From assembly GCA_947034885.2 (NCBI GenBank), contig OX344749.2, forward strand, positions 45,785,682 through 45,849,681: a DNA stretch of 64,000 nucleotides. The letters are read 5' to 3'. The DNA comes from Thuidium tamariscinum (lineage: Eukaryota > Streptophyta > Bryopsida > Hypnales > Thuidiaceae). Below, in pieces: positions 34,959-46,651 of the stretch. How positions within the stretch are numbered: the stretch's first letter is position 1; the number at the start of each line of letters is the position of its first letter. The translations under genes and the position numbers were made by a program. The notes under the pieces were generated by a model that was not told the DNA's origin, did no database searches, and worked only from the letters and a program-made list of their open reading frames with translations.

Positions 34959-36122
34959 TAAAATTTTCTATTTGTACTAAAATTAGTAGTTTTGAAGCTT
35001 TTTTTTGTGAAAATGTAGTAAAAAAACTTTAGGGGTTAAACTAGGGTTTTCAAATAAGTTATAGTAAGCAATTGATATCCTTTTTGTAAAAATTTATTTG
35101 AAAATCTTTGAAATTGAAAACTGAAGACAACTTTTATTCTATGTTTTGCCTACTTCCATTGCTTACAAAATGAAACTTGTTATAAATTGTACTTCATCAT
35201 TTAGAATTGACTGGATATCAATCTATACAATCTTCAAAAAATATTTAATTTTTTTAACAAAGTAAAGTTTTTGTTGTCTAGTTTGATATTAAAATCAAGA
35301 AGTAATCTCTAGCTTTTGCAATATTTACCAAAACAATGTAGTAAAGCTTTGCATACAAATAATGATGAGTAGCATCAATCTTCAAAAAATCATGAATTTA
35401 GAATGAGTGTATCATCACATGTTTTTTAAGCCTCTAAAAGATTGTTTTGAGATTGTTCCCTCAAATTGTTCTTTATATAGAGCCACTGTTGGTTTGAATT
35501 TTCAAATTAAAAAACAGATAAGCAAATAAAATCTCAAAACTAAGTAAAAAAATAATGATGAACTGAAAATTTCTCAAAAAATATTTCTCAAAAAATATTT
35601 CAAATTTTTTTTTATAATTTATTAAAAAATAATTTATTAACATGATGTGGTGTGGTAGTCTTTCAACCACATCACCATGTTTACTTGGCATTCTCAAAGT
35701 CCCCTATGGAATTTTTAATGTTATCACAATTCAAGAACTTGTAGTCTTCTGGAGGCCTCAAAAAAGATACAATGTAAAGTTCTCAAGAAGCCCGAAGTAG
35801 GCTCCTTGGTCCTTTAAAAGTTAATACTAGCTAAACACTCACTTTAGTACATTTGGTACTAGTTGATCTATCAATGGTGTTGTTTTTTCACAATTTTTCA
35901 CAACTTTGCTATAGAAAAAATATAAGATATTTTCTATAAAAGAAAGATATAATTTACAATCTTTTTTACAAATTAGATAGATTTTTATTGTATTTTAAAC
36001 TAGCAGTCAAATTTTACCAAAGCATCTCATAGGTCTATGTTTGGTTCATTAGATGCCATACTACAAAATATCACCAACTATGACATGAATATACACAAAA
36101 TAGTGAAATTAGGCTCCCTTAA

Positions 36123-37046
36123 CCCCTAAAGGACCAACATGCATTTTTTGGGTGTATAGAAATTTTGGGCAGGTACGTGTGATTGGAAATTTGAATATTT
36201 TGGGCTGAAATTTTAATAGAAGGTGGGAGCGAGGAATATCGTCATGTATACCAAATTTCATGACATTTGGAAATATGAGTCAAAAGTTATGGCCTAATAT
36301 GTTGCTTTTTTTCGTAATTGGGCAGTCCGGGCAGATCAGAAAAAATCACTTTTTTCAAAAATAAAAATTTTAAACTAGTTTTCTACATTTATATACAAGT
36401 GGAAAGCTTTGAATCATTCCATTTCAATCAAAGAGTCAAAAGTTATAAGGTTTTTTTGTTTGCGGGCAGTTATGGATTCTCTACTATTAAAAAAACTTTG
36501 AAGTCATTTATTTCACTCAATTTTCAATATTTTTGGAAAAAAATAAAATCCTAGGATTGAGATTGATTGTTACAACATTACAACCATTGGGATTGGCATT
36601 TTTTAATTCCACAATTAAATTCTTAACAATTTAGTGTTATGAATCATTCTCTACTTCTTTCTACTTACTATTTTTTTCCTATATGTTGTACAATTCCAAA
36701 TGATATGAAATTTTTTGAGCATATACCCATCTTGTTTAGGAAACTGAATTCAAAGAAGAACCACCATTTTCAACATTGTTTCTTTGAGAAGTGAGCATGT
36801 GAAGTGCAGCAGCCCGGTTTTTTGCAGGATTGAAAAAATGGTTTTGGTGAATTTGAATGCTTATATCTTTTGATCCACATGGTGGAATTTTTTGAAATTT
36901 TTACCACATGTTGTTTAGACATTATACTACGAGATCCTATGGTTACATATGTCAAAAATTGTTTTTTTCAAGAAAATTGGTAGTTGTACTAGAAATGGCA
37001 GTTTTGGAGCATTTTTGGTGAATACATAGTCATGGAACTTTAGGGG
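36123..37046. mobile_element. piggyBac-like TTAA element, un-nested, 924 bp
   Basis: Starts CCCCTAAAGGACCAACATGC and ends ATGGAACTTTAGGGG; TTAA at 36119-36122 and 37047-37050. Copy A has a single TTAA at 2914-2917 in identical flanks, so the ends are exact. The interior is homologous to the element at 33083-35035 without its nested parts. Non-coding. Confidence 0.93.
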
Positions 37047-37450
37047 TTAACAATTAGATTGCTTTACATCAAGAAAATTACTTTACAAGCCATCAAAGTC
37101 ATTCAACAAATATTTCTAAAATATTTACATTTGTATACATGGAGGCTCATGACTCCCAATTATACCAACACCTAATTCAAAAGTAGTATTGATTCTTGTA
37201 CAAAAACTGAAAATATTCATTTAGTATCAAATGTGGAGAAAATTAGTATGAAGCAACCTAATTTTACTATATTGTCACAAAATAGTAAAATTAGTTTACA
37301 AAATACAAAGTGCAGATTGTAGATTGAGATTGAGATGAAGAATGAGCTTGACAATAAGCTTGTGCTTGAAAACCTCAACTTGTTCGATGATGTATTTCAT
37401 TGACAAGGTGGAATTTGTGTGCCATTTTTGACATAATCTGTATTATTTTG

Positions 37451-38183
37451 GGGTGATTGCAAGAAAGACTGGTACTATTTTGCATCACACTTTGAATGTC
37501 GGAGTTGTTATTGATTATAACTTTTAAAGTATGAACCATATTAACTTGAAATTTTGACTAAAGATTTTTGATGTGACAACAATCAAAATCCTTATTTTCC
37601 AGAAATTTTCAAAAATCATTTTATAATTAAATTTCAATTAAGCTAATTTATCACACATTGCGGTTTAGGGGTTTCCAGTACTGGGGAGCATCCAAAATTA
37701 ATGATCTAAAGCTGAAATTTCTGTGGCCTATTTCCATACTAGGTAGGCATGTTTCTACTAAAGGAAATCTCAAAAATCATTATTCTCTTTCCTCTACATG
37801 TGTGCAAACAGGCCTCCCTTGCGCGCATACTTTTGAACATTTAAGATGGTTTTGAGATCATTCTTTTGGTGAAATCTCTTCATCATAAATTTCTCCCAAA
37901 TTGACAATTTTTAGTTTTTTTTAAAAAAAAATTTCCTATTTAAAAAAAATTAAAATGTCAAAGTACCTATTTTCATGAAAATTTGCACTTTTCTAGTTCT
38001 CCTACTTAGAGAATTTTTCTACACTTTTCCTTCCTAGGGTACCTTCTTCTTAGAGGTATATACATAAAACATATTTTTTACATTTTTTAAAAATTGTTTT
38101 TCTAATTATAAAGTACTCCCGAAAATTTCAGCAGTACTGTGGAAAACGCTACATAAATCGATCGGTCTTTCTTGCAATGACCC
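37451..38183. mobile_element. GGGT(C/G)ATTGC-family element present only in copy B (TSD TTTG)
   Basis: 733 bp, starts GGGTGATTGCAAGAAAG, ends CTTTCTTGCAATGACCC; TTTG at 37447-37450 and 38184-38187. The empty site is at 3309-3312 in copy A. No coding frame. Confidence 0.93.
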
Positions 38184-39411
38184 TTTGATGGAATTCTAGA
38201 GGAATATCGCCATTTTAAAGAAATTCACCATTTCAAGTGTATGAGTTGTGTTTTTGCCTTTTTGGTTATAAAAATTTCTGAACGTCTTGATTTTAGACTA
38301 GGGTATAAGATATCTATACCTTGAAGATAGGTAATTTGTTTTGTTTTGTTTGTTGTCTTTGTTTGTTTGTCACATTGAGATCTCCTGGCCTATGCGTCTT
38401 CCATTTGCGTGCTTTGTACCACTACAAAGCTCTTGGCAAGGGGTGGTGGTGCAAGGCTTCATTTTGTGGCCTTTTGACCTACAATGTAAAAGCTATGGAT
38501 TTCTAAGTTATTTTTGGTGCTCAATTTAAAGTAAAATATTACTTTCACTTATATTTTGGTTGCAATCTTGATATTATTGAAAAGCCCTTAGCAAAGTGGG
38601 GTGCACAGACTTTGTTTTGTGGCATTTGAATCTATGGTGTGAAAGTTATTGAATTTCAAAGTTTTTTGTGGATTGATAAATTGAAAAATTACTTTTGCTT
38701 TGATTTTGATTGTGGCAACGACACAGGGCACACTAGTAAGGATGAAACTCCCTTTTGTAGTTGAAACAATAAGATGGGACAATAGTCACAGTGAAGGGTG
38801 TTACATTCAACCAACAAAGGTGGACCCAACAGCCCTAGATGTCTTAGCCGGGTGGATTTTGGGTTCTCCGGGGTAAAAGTGAAAAACAAGGCCCCTATTT
38901 TGTGATGTGTCTAGGATATGTTTTCAAACCTCACCTTGAGAAATTGAAGTCTTTGATTGCAAATATGAATTCAAAATTTGCAAAAAAATGAGTGTCCATA
39001 ATGACTACAAGATGACTGCAAAATGACTATTTTAGGTATTTAAAAGTCATCTTACAGTCATTGTGGACACTCATTTTGTTTTAGTGGTTTTCGTAGGTAG
39101 GATTTACCGTCCTGCAATCGCAGCTGCTTTGTGATGAGTTTGGTGGTTTGGCCGATCTGTGATGAAAGCATCAAATATATACAGCTTGTACTTGCATGGG
39201 AATGTCTGCTTTAATTTGCAAAAGGCAGCACCACCGTTAATTTACTTGCTTACATGCAATATGACCGTAATTAAGTTTCAGTGACTTGAAATCCTCTGCT
39301 CTGCAAAGTTCGCAATTTGACAGACGGAGATCGTGGGCTGGTTCGTCGCTGATGGACGGTTAATTCTCGAAATTCCTTTCTCTTGGCAAACAGGAATTTC
39401 ATGAAGAAAAT

Positions 39412-40061
39412 AGTTTGGTAGTGCCCTCGTGGGAGAGTACAATGACTGATCGATGGACTGACGGACTGACGGACGGCCCTGCCATTAGAGAGCCTATTAT
39501 TAGTGAATAGTTTACGATTCTAAACCCAGACTCGAGAATCGTAGTACTCGATCACACTGTCGATAAATTGAGACCTTCTTAATCGAGTCGCTTCTACCAG
39601 CGATCTGTGTGAAATGAATTGAAATGCCTCCGAGCAGGTCCACGTGATCCGATGCATCGATTGTTGGCACTTTGTCACCATCCATTGGAACATTGACGAC
39701 GTGGTTGGACTACTTGTAAGTTCCCTGGAGCTAGCTTCTCAAGACTTAATGGAGAAGATGTTTCTAGTTTTTCATCAGTTTTGTTAAAATCGTGGTATTC
39801 CATGCGTCATTTTGACATTTGCATTAGCTTCTTGTGCAGATACATATGCGAAGTGCATTTCATCGGCAACAGTGTGCACTGATAACTTGCAAATCTAGGA
39901 TTTTCACCCAATTCCCCCTCCTGCATCTCTAGCTTAATCATTTCAAGGAAATGTGCCATTCTAATGGAGACGAGTGCAGCACCTCTGTCATGTACGCACG
40001 TGGTACACAATCCCAGTTAGATACTCCGTCAAAATTAAAATTGGGTGTTTCCTGAGTAGAA
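39412..40061. other. 3' flank of the dehydrogenase gene
   Basis: No gene seen. Contains a short GACTGAC-type repeat patch near 39440-39475. A 3' UTR for the minus-strand dehydrogenase should begin just below 40062. Confidence 0.4.
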
Positions 40062-41021
40062 TCAGATTGCGGTTCGTTGCTTGAGCATCTCCAAAGACAC
40101 ATCCCACAGACGAGCGGCTTCGTCGGGGTCGATTGCGTAGGGCCGGACCCCGTACTCAGGAGAATGCAGTCCGACACCGGTAACAATTCCCGCTTCGTTG
40201 TTGTCCTCGAAGTAGCGCCCGCGGACGCCTTCCACCAGGGGCGACGCAGCCAACAGCACTTGTGTGGACGCGCCGCGGTCCACGGTTCTCCAATCCATGG
40301 CGTCCAAGTGTTTCTGCAGTTCCGGGCTGGGTTTTATGTGCCGCATCAAGTTGGTGCGAATGACACCAGGATGGCAAGCGTTCGCGGTGATGCCATCCTT
40401 GGCCCACCGCTTGCTCGCTTCCACGGCGAACAGCACATTCGCCGTCTTCGACTGCCCGTAAGCAGTAACGTCCTCGTAGCTCCGATTCGCGAAGTGGATA
40501 TCGTCGAACACAATTGGAGACACCTTGTGGCCGGTGGAGCTCACGGAGACGATGCGTGCGTTCCCCGCTGCTGCGAGGGCATCATGGAGGCCGAGGGCGA
40601 GCTCAAAGTGGCCCAGGTGGTTGGTGGCGAATTGCTGCTCCCAGCCCTCGGGGGTGAGTGTGAGCTTCGGGAGCGCGACCCCAGCGTTGTTCACCAGAAT
40701 GTGCAGCGGGCCTTTCCATGCTTTCGTGAACGCCGTGATGGATGCGTGGCTGTTGAGGTCGAGCGGCGCGACGAACACGTTCCTGTTGCCCGTCTCGGAG
40801 GTGATGTCTGTGGCGATTAGCTTGCCAGCTTCGGTGTCGCGGACTGCGAGTGTGACCTCGGCGCCTGCGGAAGCGAGCGCGCGAGCAGTCTCAATGCCGA
40901 GGCCTGAGGAGGCTCCCGTGACGATGGCGCGTTTGCCTGTGAGGTCGACATCTGCAAGCACATCGTCCGTGGTGGAGGTGGCCGTGAAGGGCGTCGTAAT
41001 GCGAGTTCTAGGGGAAGCCAT
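40062..41021 (-). CDS. Short-chain dehydrogenase/reductase, retinol-dehydrogenase/Tic32-like
   Basis: Predicted to transfer hydride between NAD(P)H and a carbonyl or alcohol; the substrate is unknown. From the chosen start (MASPRTRITT, ATG at 41019-41021) it has 319 residues. Motifs: cofactor loop TGASSGLG at 35-42, NNAG at 111-114, Asn134 in ATNHLG, catalytic Ser at 161-162 (VSVSSTG), Tyr188 and Lys192 in YGQSK. Arg61 after the second strand favours NADP. The frame is open 26 residues further up (41099), but that part is not family-like. Length fits the Tic32/RDH11-14/WWOX-like group. No intron interrupts it and it is clearly more GC-rich than its surroundings. STTDDVLADVDLTGKRAIVT resembles the start of bacterial members at least as closely as plant Tic32, so acquisition from a microbe is possible but not shown. 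It looks intact. Confidence 0.93.
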   Translation of the reverse strand: MASPRTRITTPFTATSTTDDVLADVDLTGKRAIVTGASSGLGIETARALASAGAEVTLAVRDTEAGKLIATDITSETGNRNVFVAPLDLNSHASITAFTKAWKGPLHILVNNAGVALPKLTLTPEGWEQQFATNHLGHFELALGLHDALAAAGNARIVSVSSTGHKVSPIVFDDIHFANRSYEDVTAYGQSKTANVLFAVEASKRWAKDGITANACHPGVIRTNLMRHIKPSPELQKHLDAMDWRTVDRGASTQVLLAASPLVEGVRGRYFEDNNEAGIVTGVGLHSPEYGVRPYAIDPDEAARLWDVSLEMLKQRTAI

Positions 41022-41099
41022 GGCTGGATCTTCTCTAAATTTGCAGCTATGGCGTGGACAACTGCTCTCTAAGTGCAGAAGATCGATGCCAATTCGCAC

Positions 41100-42400
41100 A
41101 ACTAGCTTGAATCAGATCACAGCATGCAGTTCTCTACTTTCCCTACAAAGCTGGGTGGCGTGCGAATGCTTCAAATAAACCTATAAATCCTTCTACAGTT
41201 GCTCGGAGTCTCCTCGGCTTGGGATTTCAACTGTTGCTACTTCCACAGTGGACGTTACACCACCAAAGATCCACTGAATTTATTGTGAGAGTTGCTTAAA
41301 AACCAAGCTACAATTTTGAAGGCTCCTAGTAAGCTTACACGGACTTTCCTGTCGAACTTCCTTCGCCATTTGAACACATGATAGTCGCAGCTGCTTTCAT
41401 GTGGCTTCTAACTTAAACAGACATCAGATTCTTGCAATTTCGACTGGGGTGAACCGACTTCCTCGCTTGGCCCGTCGGGAAAATGCTGAAATTCTTTATT
41501 TTCGAAGGGCATGGAGAAAAGACACTTTCGAATTAAGTCTCTACGAACTTACAGTGGGTACACCCAAAAGCGCACCTGATCTTAAAGTGTCATCTACAGT
41601 TTGTGTACATTTCCAAAATAAGTTATGTACACAGATTGTAGATGGTGCTTTCATAAACAAACTCTGACCCTTAGTTAATAATTTTTGCATACATTATCCA
41701 AATGCTATATTCTTTGATGCATTGGAATGTGCTTTCACTTGTCAACAAGACTACATAAGAATCTAAACACCTTTACAAAAGTAATTAGGCGTAACTAGGC
41801 ACGGTACCAATTTGCAATGCCTTTGAATATACCCACCTCAATAACCTCATAGGGGTGGAGTGGGTGTCAAGCCATTGTCTAAATTGTATTCCTTCACAAT
41901 AATTTAATTTACTTCAAGCCTATGAACTTTGAAGTAGTTAAAGCACTGTAGACTATTGTTGGTAGCTAGAGTATCTGATATCCTTCTCCTTGCGCATCAT
42001 GTCACATACTCAGTCAATCTCGTTGCATGCTTAATCAATCATCAAGTTTACAAACTAGCTAGATTAACAATTTAACATTCCCCCGGCTCTATACTCCAGG
42101 TCTACTCGATCTCACTTACGGCGAGAATCGTGTTCCAGTTCGATCGATCATGCACGAAATTCTGTTTTAACTTAGTTGATGTTGTGCAGTTCGATCTTGT
42201 GTTCATACCTTTGTTGTGTTGCCTAAACATCACATTACTGATCTGGAATCACATGTTCTAGCTGACTGGAAACTGATCGTTCTTCTCTTGTGAATCTTGA
42301 TTTAATTGTTTATTAAGCTTTGGATTTTTTTTAACTGAGTGTCCTGCTCGACTGATTGGGAGATATACATCAATCATTGTAAGTCCTGAGAATGCCTTGC
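41100..42400. other. Intergenic with a decayed MITE end
   Basis: At 41558 a GGTACACCCAAAAGCGC end resembles the element at 46652-46914. Homology (ACTACATAAGAATC, TTGATGCATTGGAATGTGCT) continues to about 41770, but the right end is not clear. The rest shows no gene. Confidence 0.5.
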
Positions 42401-42409
42401 TTGCTTCGA

Positions 42410-42640
42410 TTCAGTTTTTAATGTTGGTAAGTTCAAAGCGAGCGGAGGTTCAGATGGGAATTGAATCGTACCAATCGTGATTTACGAGCTGATAGACTGA
42501 TCGAGATCGATCGGCGATCTGCAAGCTCAATTATATTGAAAACGAGCTGTAAGTTACAGTGCTGTAAACCAGTATTTAGAAGGTAAACCACCAGGGAGTT
42601 TTAGAGTTTGCAATGGATTGAAGAATGACAGGGAATGGAG
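42410..42640 (+). pseudogene. Dispersed exon-like fragment, copy 1
   Basis: This stretch and the complement of about 57800-58070 share long blocks: 'tctgcaagctcaattatatt', 'tgtaagttacag', 'ggtaaaccac', 'atggattgaagaatga'. The shared GTAAGT after an exon-like block suggests a common exon end. Coding sense is stronger in the other copy. The product is unknown. Confidence 0.4.
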
Positions 42641-43139
42641 TTTCCACGAGGAGGTCATAACCAGCTCTGATTGTATGCGTCCGTTTGCTCGAACGTGTTT
42701 CATCCACGAGCAGGATACTTCGTTCATAATCACACAGTATTCATCCACAAAGGCAACAATTACAAGAGTTTTCATCCATAGACAGAGCTAGTTATGTTTT
42801 CATCTCCCGGCTGCTCCAAGGTTACCTTGTCCATAATGTCAATGTAGGAGAGTTCTCCTGTCATGGCATGCTTCAATTGGTTAAGGAGAGTCAGATTAAG
42901 ACTGATTATGTTCAGTGCTTGCCTTGTGCAAATCTTCAGCAGGATGGGTATGAAGTAGAGATTTCATTGGTTTAGGAATGAGAGAAATCTAGGAGAAATC
43001 TCTCCCTCTACCAACCAATATTAACTTAGTGAATGTAGATCCACCAAACAAAATTTAAAAGAAGAAGACTATTGCTGTTGTGGCATGTTTTGATTCGTTC
43101 AACAATCAAAGTAGTCAAACAAACATTGCTATTATGTCT

Positions 43140-43264
43140 GGTAATTGCAAAGCAATCCATGTTACCAAAAATAATCGCTGGTCAGTACCAACCTCGCCAC
43201 CTTGTGGCTCAGTAGGTCCTAACGGATGATTATTTTTGATAACTTGATCTTCTTTGCAGTTACC
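43140..43264. mobile_element. Small foldback element, second copy
   Basis: Starts GGTAATTGCAAAGCAATCC and ends CTTTGCAGTTACC, with inner ACCAAAAATAATCGCTGG and a near complement. It is a diverged relative of 4905-5029 with the same length (125 bp). Confidence 0.65.
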
Positions 43265-43761
43265 TAGTCCATAATGGTTCAATTGTGGCGGATAGTGAAT
43301 TAACTTTGTTTCATTTCCTTCATGGAAAACTCTTAAACCTCCCTTGTTAACCTGCTTAATATCATTTGTGATAAAATTTAAGTACCTGTGAATTCACTTC
43401 CCTTCTACCTTGTTTCAATTCTATTTATCATCAATAATTCAAAATGAGCATGAAATAATGTGCAAAGATTAGGTAAGCATCGCAAATTAAATGGGAGATT
43501 GCAAGACATGCAGTTGGTGATTTAGGCAACTCTATGAATGGGGGAGAATGGCAGCCGGCCCTTGGAATAGACTTGACTAATGATGCTTATGCAATTCAGT
43601 AACCTATAAAGGCCCCAAGTTTAAGAACATCATAATGATTGCTTTTGAAGTGTTGTAAGTCTAAATGGCACCAAGGGATAGAAATCACAATTTTACAATC
43701 TTGTGATCATGTATGTGTCAAAGATGATGTACATCAAATTGGTCACATAGATTAGGCACAT

Positions 43762-44840
43762 GGGTCATTGCAAGAAACACCGACCACTTTTGTAGCGCTT
43801 ACAAAATTTGTTCCTATCCAATGCTATAACTTTTGATTGATGAATCCATTGCCCAAACCAAAAAAACTATTTCTAGAGTTTTTTATTGCAATCATATTTT
43901 ATATTTTTCAGAATTTTAAAAAAATCATTTTATATTTAAAAGTTATTTTTGTTAATTTGTCACATTTTCAAGATTAGGGGTTTTTTATATTATTGATTGG
44001 TTTAAATTAATGATTTTTGGTTGAAATTTCTGTGGTATGTTTTTATAGTAGGTAGACATGTCTCTACTAAAGGGAATCTAAAAAAACCTTATTTCATGAC
44101 CTCTACATTAGTGCAAACAGACCTCCCTTGCACGCACACTTCCAAACATTAGAAATGCTTTTGAACTCATTTTCTTAGTCAAACCTCATCACCAAAAAGT
44201 CTTCTCAAATGGCCAATTTTTAGTTTTGTTCAAAATTTTTTTTCCTATTTTTTACAAATTAAAACATCAATGTATGTATTTTCTTTACTAGAATTCAATG
44301 TCTAAGATGATGTCCTAGAAAATACATACATTGACGTTTTAATTTGTAAAAAATAGGAAAAAAAATTTGAACAGAACTAAAAATTGGCCATTTGAGAAGA
44401 CTTTTTGGTGATGAGGTTTGACTAAGAAAATGAGTTCAAAAGCATTTCTAATGTTTGGAAGTGTACTCGCAAGGGAGGTCTGTTTGCACTAATGTAGAGG
44501 TCATGAAATAAGTTTTTTTTAGATGCCCTTTAGTAGAGACATGTCTACCTACTATAAAAACATACCACAGAAATTTCAACCAAAAATCATTAATTTAAAC
44601 CAATCAATAGTATAAAAAACCCCTAATCTTGAAAGTGTGACAAATTAACAAAAATAACTTTTAAATATAAAATGATTTTTTTAAAATTCTGAAAAATATA
44701 AAATATGATTGCAATCAATAATTCTAGAAACAGTTTTTTTTGGTTTGGGCAATGGATTCATCAATCAAAAGTTATAGCATTGGATAAGAACAAATTTTGC
44801 AAAGAGCTACAAAAGTGGTCGGTGTTTCTTGCAATGACCC
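43762..44840. mobile_element. Palindromic GGGT(C/G)ATTGC-family derivative (TSD ACAT)
   Basis: A 1079-bp near-perfect inverted repeat: arms about 43762-44285 and 44315-44840 with a loop of about 30 bases. It starts GGGTCATTGCAAGAAACACC and ends with the exact complement, flanked by ACAT at 43758-43761 and 44841-44844. Each arm matches the left two thirds of the 715-746-bp family members; the right third is missing. Non-coding. Confidence 0.92.
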
Positions 44841-45300
44841 ACATAGATTAGTATTGAAAATGGATGTTGAAATTTTTCAAGCAAGATATCAGTTGAAGGT
44901 GAAATTTGATTTCTAAACCTATTCAAATGAAAAAACTTAAAACTATGAAGTGCTTGAAAACCAACATACAAATACATTGTTGCAAGTAAATATCATTCAA
45001 ATAATTCATTATCTTTGTAAAATGAATTTGATTATTCCTTTGAAATGTTTGAAAATAGCCAAAAAATTGCAATAATCACATTTATGGATAAACCTCATTT
45101 TATTGAAATGCTTCTCAAACACTCATGAATAACTTCTTAAAATTAACCAAAAAAAATTTCAACAACCATAATATGGTCAATTTGTTTTTTGAATATAGCC
45201 ATTTCTATGCTTTTGGATAGTAAAAAGACATTTATTCTTAGACTCATTCTAAAGAGAAGCAAGTTAGCTATGAAGTGGTGTATTCAAATTTAGAAGATTT

Positions 45301-46535
45301 GGGTGATTGCAAGAAACACCCACCGATTTGGTTGCGTTTTACAATAGTACTCATGAATTTTTTGGGAGTACTATAAAATTAGAAAACTAATTAAATTTTT
45401 AAAAAAAAATGAATAATGTATACACCTCTAAAATGAAGGTTTTCACCAAAGGAAATGGATAGAAAAATTCTCTAAGTAGGAGAACTTGAAAAGTGCCAAA
45501 TCTCGAGAAAAGGTGATTACAAGAAACACTTGTTGATTTTGTTGTATTTGGCTGATTTTTTTAGTAATACTTTAAAATCAAAAAATTAATTTTTAAAAAA
45601 TTAAAAAAAATATGATTTATGTTTACACCTTTAAGATGAAGGTGCACATGGAAGGAATTGCACAAAAAAATTGTCTAAATAGGAGAACTAGAAAAGTGCT
45701 AAGTCCCAAGAAAATACATATCTTGATAATTTAATTAAGAAAAATTATATAAATTATATAAATTCAAAAAATCAAAACTGGCCATTTGCAAAAACTTTAC
45801 GGAAATAGTCATTCATCAAAAAAATCACTAAAATAATACTTTATAGGTTTCAAAATGTAAGCAAAAAGAAGTTCACTTTGTGGACTTCCACATCACATAA
45901 TAATAACTTTTTTCAAAATCCCTCACATGGAGAGTTGTAAGTACCATCTCATCCAAATTTCATCTCAAAATCACTAAAAGAAGGTACTACTTAGTGACTA
46001 AAAACCCCAACCTACTAAGTGTGACATTCAATTGGGGTCTATTTTCGGATAGTAAATTATTTTCAAAAATTAGGAAAAAATTAGAAAAGGTGTATGATAG
46101 TTAATGAGTACCTTTTCTATAAATCTTGAGTCATTTGAAGCCAAAACATAGAAGTTATGGCCAAAAAACAAATCAGCACACTAGGTGTGATAGAAAATAG
46201 GACGAGTGTTTCTTGCAATTGCTTGAAAATAGGTACTTTGATGTTTTAATTAGGGAAAAATAGTAAAAAAAAGTAAATACAAAAAAAATGACCATTTGCA
46301 ACAACTTTATGGAGATGGTCATTCATTAAAAAACCTACCAAAATCATATTTTATGTGTTTCAAAATACAAGTAGAAAGAAGTTCACTTTGTAGACCTTCA
46401 CACAACATAAAATTAATTATTTTTGAAAATACTTCTTTGAAAATCTAGAAGTCTACTAGAAGACCATCTCATCCAAATTTCATCTCAAAATCATTAAAAA
46501 AAAGGTACTCCGTAGTACTAAAAAACCCTAAGGGC
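45301..46535. mobile_element. GGGT(C/G)ATTGC-family element, truncated and nested into
   Basis: Left end GGGTGATTGCAAGAAACACC at 45301. It is interrupted at 45511-46224 by another member, then resumes (ATAGGTACTTTGATGTTTTA) to about 46535, where homology ends without a terminal repeat. Non-coding. Confidence 0.75.
45511..46224. mobile_element. Inner GGGT(C/G)ATTGC-family element (TSD GAAA)
   Basis: 714 bp, ends AGGTGATTACAAGAAACAC and GTGTTTCTTGCAATTGCTT, flanked by GAAA at 45507-45510 and 46225-46228. The interior, read in reverse, matches the subfamily of 50309-51362 (CTGATTTGTTTTTTGGCCAT). Confidence 0.85.
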
Positions 46536-46651
46536 TGGTTGCATTTGACATGTCCAAGGAAAATGCTCGGTTAGGTAGCGTCGAAGTTTTGAACACTAGA
46601 GGCTTGCGAATGATCACAGGCAGGGCCCTCCCTACATAAGTTAGTAAGGTA

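Larger units (their letters stand above)
33083..35035. mobile_element. piggyBac-like TTAA element carrying two nested insertions
   Basis: Left end CCCCTAAAAGATCAAATTG after TTAA at 33079-33082; right end ACTTTAGGGG before TTAA at 35036-35039. Total 1953 bp. It contains a 312-bp MITE (33209-33520) and a 715-bp element (34244-34958). Subtracting these leaves about 926 bp, close to the un-nested relative of 924 bp at 36123-37046. TTAA targets and CCC-starting ends are the known marks of the piggyBac superfamily. No transposase frame. Confidence 0.85.
33201..39411 (+). repeat. Segmental duplication copy B
   Basis: Direct copy of 1-4900. It is about 1.3 kb longer, mostly because of two clean insertions: a 924-bp element with TTAA on each side (36123-37046) and a 733-bp element with TTTG on each side (37451-38183). 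Removing each element with one target copy restores the copy A sequence. At 39007-39020 copy B shows the uninterrupted site of the foldback present in A at 4280-4497. Homology to A stops near 39411. No convincing gene is seen inside. Confidence 0.93.

Noticed and set aside
40077-41178. Long plus-strand frames opposite the dehydrogenase (247 and 217 residues)
   Set aside because: Antisense shadows of a GC-rich gene whose motifs are clear on the minus strand.
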